From: Thermoplasmatota archaeon
Lineage (GTDB): Archaea; Thermoplasmatota; E2; DHVEG-1
Assembly: GCA_030605515.1 (NCBI GenBank)
Contig: JAUWIE010000082.1
Coordinates: 1 to 16,359 of the forward strand
Length of the DNA stretch: 16,359 nt
Reading direction: 5' to 3'
Shown here: piece after piece, positions 15,001 to 16,359 of the stretch
How positions within the stretch are numbered: position 1 is the first letter of the stretch
How the letters are laid out: every line of letters starts with the position of its first letter
Notes under the pieces: model-generated
The model's database searches: none
The model's input: the letters and a program-made list of their open reading frames with translations, nothing else
Told to the model about the DNA's origin: nothing
Program-made: the position numbers and the translations under genes

Positions 15001-16204
15001 TCCTGGTGATGGAGCATATGCAATGTTTGGAAACCAAGGATCTAACACCTATATAATGATATTAAATGATATAACTGACCCATCAACATGGAGTACTATT
15101 CACTGGGGCGAATGGATTTTAAATAACGTTGGGAAAAACGGCATAGCAGTTTGTAGCGGTTATCCACATGAAACAGATTGGGTTCAAGGACATTGGATAG
15201 CTGGTCTTATAACAGATATTGATTACGATGATGAGCATAATAAACAGAGTCCTGCCTGGTTTTTACCAATTTATAACGAAGTTGGTCACGGATCTGTTTT
15301 TTGGTACGATCTTGAGAATTGCGCTAATATATCTGGTGATATCGATCCCGACACACTTATGAGTCATTGGGCATTTGAAACATCTGGTAATAGTGGAATG
15401 CTATCAGGATTCTACTGTGATCATGAGAAAATGGAGAATCAATATTATGACTCAGAGATTAACCATCAATTTAAACATCCAGATGTGGCAGCTGCTGAGG
15501 GTTATGTATATGTAGCCTATGAGGATAATAATGCAATTCATTGTTATGTTTCTTCAAACGATGGTTATATTTATACAGATTATACAGTCGCAACTACAGG
15601 AACAAATCCAAGGATCGTTATTGATCCAAATGGCGATGTTCAGTGTTATTATGTAAGAAACGGTGAAATTTATAGTGCTACTAGTACAGATCATGGTGTT
15701 TCATGGTATGATAATGGTAAAGTAGGTGATGCTAAAGTATCAAATGAAAATTATCCTTTTGATGTCTCAGAAGATGGTTTAGTCTGGGAGGCAACAGATG
15801 GAGATCTTTATGCTGAAATTTTTGACATGCAGTCAATTGATGATGCTCTTGTTAGAAATATTTTAACACCATCAAAACGGAGAGTAACTGCTACTATCAT
15901 TAATTCTGGGACAACTACACTTGATGAAGATGCAGAATGGGAAATAAAGGTGAATGGAACGGATCATGATTATTATTTCGGCTTTCCATTTTTTAGAGGG
16001 CGTGTTTGGCTCGGCTTCTCAACTTCAGGATCTCTAGATCTAGAACCTGGTGAGAACAAAACGGTAATATCAACTCCAATATTTGGATTTGGATTCGTTG
16101 ACATTACTGTTATGGTCAAAGTTGACGATGAAATTATTTCTTCTCAGACTGAGGATGGATTTCTTATAGGTGGCAATGTTCTTTTAGATCATGGAAAAGA
16201 ATAA
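12032..16204 (+). CDS. Secreted C25 (gingipain-like) cysteine protease with beta-propeller-like region and C-terminal GFG-type module
   Basis: A 1390-residue extracellular protease. A signal peptide (FSIMLMISLLLTTISGSVIG) precedes a propeptide-like region (about 45-250, including GEPKLPKYRATLEIPFGA). The caspase-like C25 core begins near residue 255 (DLLILTAKKYQSNL, YVLLVGGY, PDVYVGRLACRN). It holds the catalytic dyad H671 (YFGGHGNP) and C725 (VGGCHNS), and ends near 850 (LLGDPSLKIGG). About 175 residues (452-625) containing Ig-like sequence (DLPDGEYTIHAQSA) are inserted between the first core half and the catalytic half. Residues about 905-1262 look like a sialidase-type propeller with an Asp-box (STDHGVSW). 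The last about 125 residues resemble the C-terminus of the PKD protein. The likely role is degrading external protein for nutrition. The start is ATG 12032, with AAGGAG upstream; the frame's earlier TTG at 12026 is not needed. Confidence 0.9.
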   Translation: MKKINRNKKLSKREITKTFSIMLMISLLLTTISGSVIGKENSPDTNDGNTKIIIETFSFSDPEISKSSFTSDKMNENFIQLDMKGTNSYISKAGEPKLPKYRATLEIPFGATVNNLEISHSSDEIMTLPAKIEPAPTPQPLNYEAETAIATGLMRLAGNILSKFPQKQNIKDVPSENSLINEETYKNNKFSPENHFDYNIRVGLNNKGEHATFVITNLKPVRYSPEKDTIKYVKEIEVKLSYNEPIGSTSTLSDEDDVDLLILTAKKYQSNLKNLVEHKTEMGLETRLFTLNEIYSDDEFDVSDGRDNQEKIKLFIKEAVKEWNVTYVLLVGGYRTFFGLNRPDMQFPVRYANVDDDAEDGYVSDLYYSDIYRYDGESGFAFETWDSNCNDKFSEWNWYGMDEMDLLPDVYVGRLACRNNREVKTIVNKIINYETGTYGEDWFEKMIVITGDGFQDQPDLGHSWDISDLPDGEYTIHAQSALLSDSSVKGPIDVTNITIDRTKKSNITFSEEDHLKIESIDEDQESLYPAKPVAEITSPSEGNTLGNTNVYYIPTEAYIGDRWARVEYYASGEMIIRGKSYDPQPQTEGDNGSHTRMHVWITNTNDEIVYEYDIGSDLWYEGEMETLKAMNYMPDDFEYDILWPSNGKITGQEDVIDAISKGSGFIYFGGHGNPMTWANHYPGIPGGRRNGDFEGLSTFQMNYPFFPMNKLRNRDKLPVLLVGGCHNSMFDTSLMKLFYNPTEVLHSVKHGSYAFECWSWWLIRVPHGGAIATIGCSGLGYGLLGEHCVKGLGGWINPEFFRQYAEEGFDILGETFCQTLGEYVQTFSMNDKTNVKTVQEWILLGDPSLKIGGYDTDTLADNKDKDSNDVLSDQDSIQEENRVIYTNPTPSVMIKTADVPIQPVITNNLDFQLDTSSEDWQLTNNPLSDTSPSMVSSGSKFLVGYVEEVPFHDSTTTDAALAFSNGGVGWTRLLPAWAGEQKYVSVDSMGPGDGAYAMFGNQGSNTYIMILNDITDPSTWSTIHWGEWILNNVGKNGIAVCSGYPHETDWVQGHWIAGLITDIDYDDEHNKQSPAWFLPIYNEVGHGSVFWYDLENCANISGDIDPDTLMSHWAFETSGNSGMLSGFYCDHEKMENQYYDSEINHQFKHPDVAAAEGYVYVAYEDNNAIHCYVSSNDGYIYTDYTVATTGTNPRIVIDPNGDVQCYYVRNGEIYSATSTDHGVSWYDNGKVGDAKVSNENYPFDVSEDGLVWEATDGDLYAEIFDMQSIDDALVRNILTPSKRRVTATIINSGTTTLDEDAEWEIKVNGTDHDYYFGFPFFRGRVWLGFSTSGSLDLEPGENKTVISTPIFGFGFVDITVMVKVDDEIISSQTEDGFLIGGNVLLDHGKE

Positions 16205-16234
16205 ATTTAATCTTTAAACACACATTCCGCATAT

Positions 16235-16272
16235 CTTTAAATAATTCATCCCAGTTTTCTTTTTTTGGGATG
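16235..16272 (+). other. TATA-like box and short hairpin before the transposase
   Basis: CTTTAAATAAT (about 16235-16245) is a plausible TATA box for the transposase. CATCCCA (16247-16253) and TGGGATG (16266-16272) form a 7-bp stem around a T-rich 12-nt loop. The hairpin could end the C25 transcript or shield the transposase start from read-through. The insertion-sequence end was not identified. Confidence 0.4.
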
Positions 16273-16273
16273 C

Positions 16274-16359
16274 ATGCATGAAAGTAGGAATCTTGATCAT
16301 TTAGGCATTGTTGCAGCAGTCTGCAACGAAATAAAACTAGAACAGGAAATAAACAAGAT
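16274..16359 (+). CDS. IS1634-type transposase, N-terminal fragment cut by the window edge
   Basis: The frame opens at the ATG at 16274 and stays open to the end (28 codons). It reads MHESRNLDHLGIVAAVCNEI then KLEQEINK. The LDHLGIVAxVxxEI pattern is the characteristic start of DUF4277, the N-terminal domain of IS1634-family DDE transposases (IS4 superfamily). The two neighbouring ATG codons (16270 and 16278) close within a few codons. The insertion sequence lies just after the C25 gene. Whether the element is complete cannot be told. The identification rests on a short stretch only. Confidence 0.7.
   Translation, partial: MHESRNLDHLGIVAAVCNEIKLEQEINK

Noticed and set aside
16247..16272. Hairpin before the transposase as the insertion-sequence terminal repeat
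   Set aside because: Both arms lie on the same side of the transposase start, so it is not a left/right end pair.

Overview
This AT-rich window is archaeal. It carries two adjacent TATA-binding protein (TBP) genes, a translin/TRAX-family gene, an archaeal-type enolase, TATA-box promoters and oligo-T terminators. Large secreted multidomain proteins (a C25 gingipain-like protease, NosD-like beta-helix, PKD and dockerin proteins) sit next to these core genes. That mix resembles sediment Thermoplasmatota, for example Marine Benthic Group D, which is known for extracellular cysteine peptidases. The lineage is an inference; only the archaeal assignment is firm.

Layout. Positions 113-5794 (all minus strand) form a surface-protein and regulator block. 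It holds a dockerin/LamG/InlB-type repeat protein, a tandem winged-helix regulator paired with a small three-helix membrane protein, and a NosD-like beta-helix protein anchored by a C-terminal helix. The two surface genes share an almost identical 29-bp promoter element (28 of 29 bases), and the regulator gene lies between them. Positions 5795-6047 are intergenic and hold one of those promoters, a large 87-nt imperfect inverted repeat and the TBP terminator. Positions 6048-10300 (minus) form a housekeeping block: two TBPs, translin, a short-form phosphoglycerate dehydrogenase and enolase. Positions 10539-16204 (plus) hold two secreted proteins, a PKD-domain protein and a 1390-residue C25 protease with a beta-propeller-like region. 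The window ends in the first codons of an IS1634-type transposase.

The most interesting signal is upstream of the two plus-strand genes. Their leaders (10398-10538 and 11891-12031) align without a gap right up to the start codons, at about 70% identity by hand count. Each contains four TCACA/TGTGA half-sites at identical spacing (15, 6 and 11 bases), which form two tandem hairpins. Where the copies differ inside the stems, pairing is kept as G-U on the coding strand. The two proteins also share a C-terminal beta-rich module. Together this suggests a co-regulated pair with a previously unnamed leader element, either an RNA element or a composite operator.

Start codons were chosen by Shine-Dalgarno placement. 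Several longer reading frames begin at a GTG that is really part of a GAGGTG ribosome-binding site.
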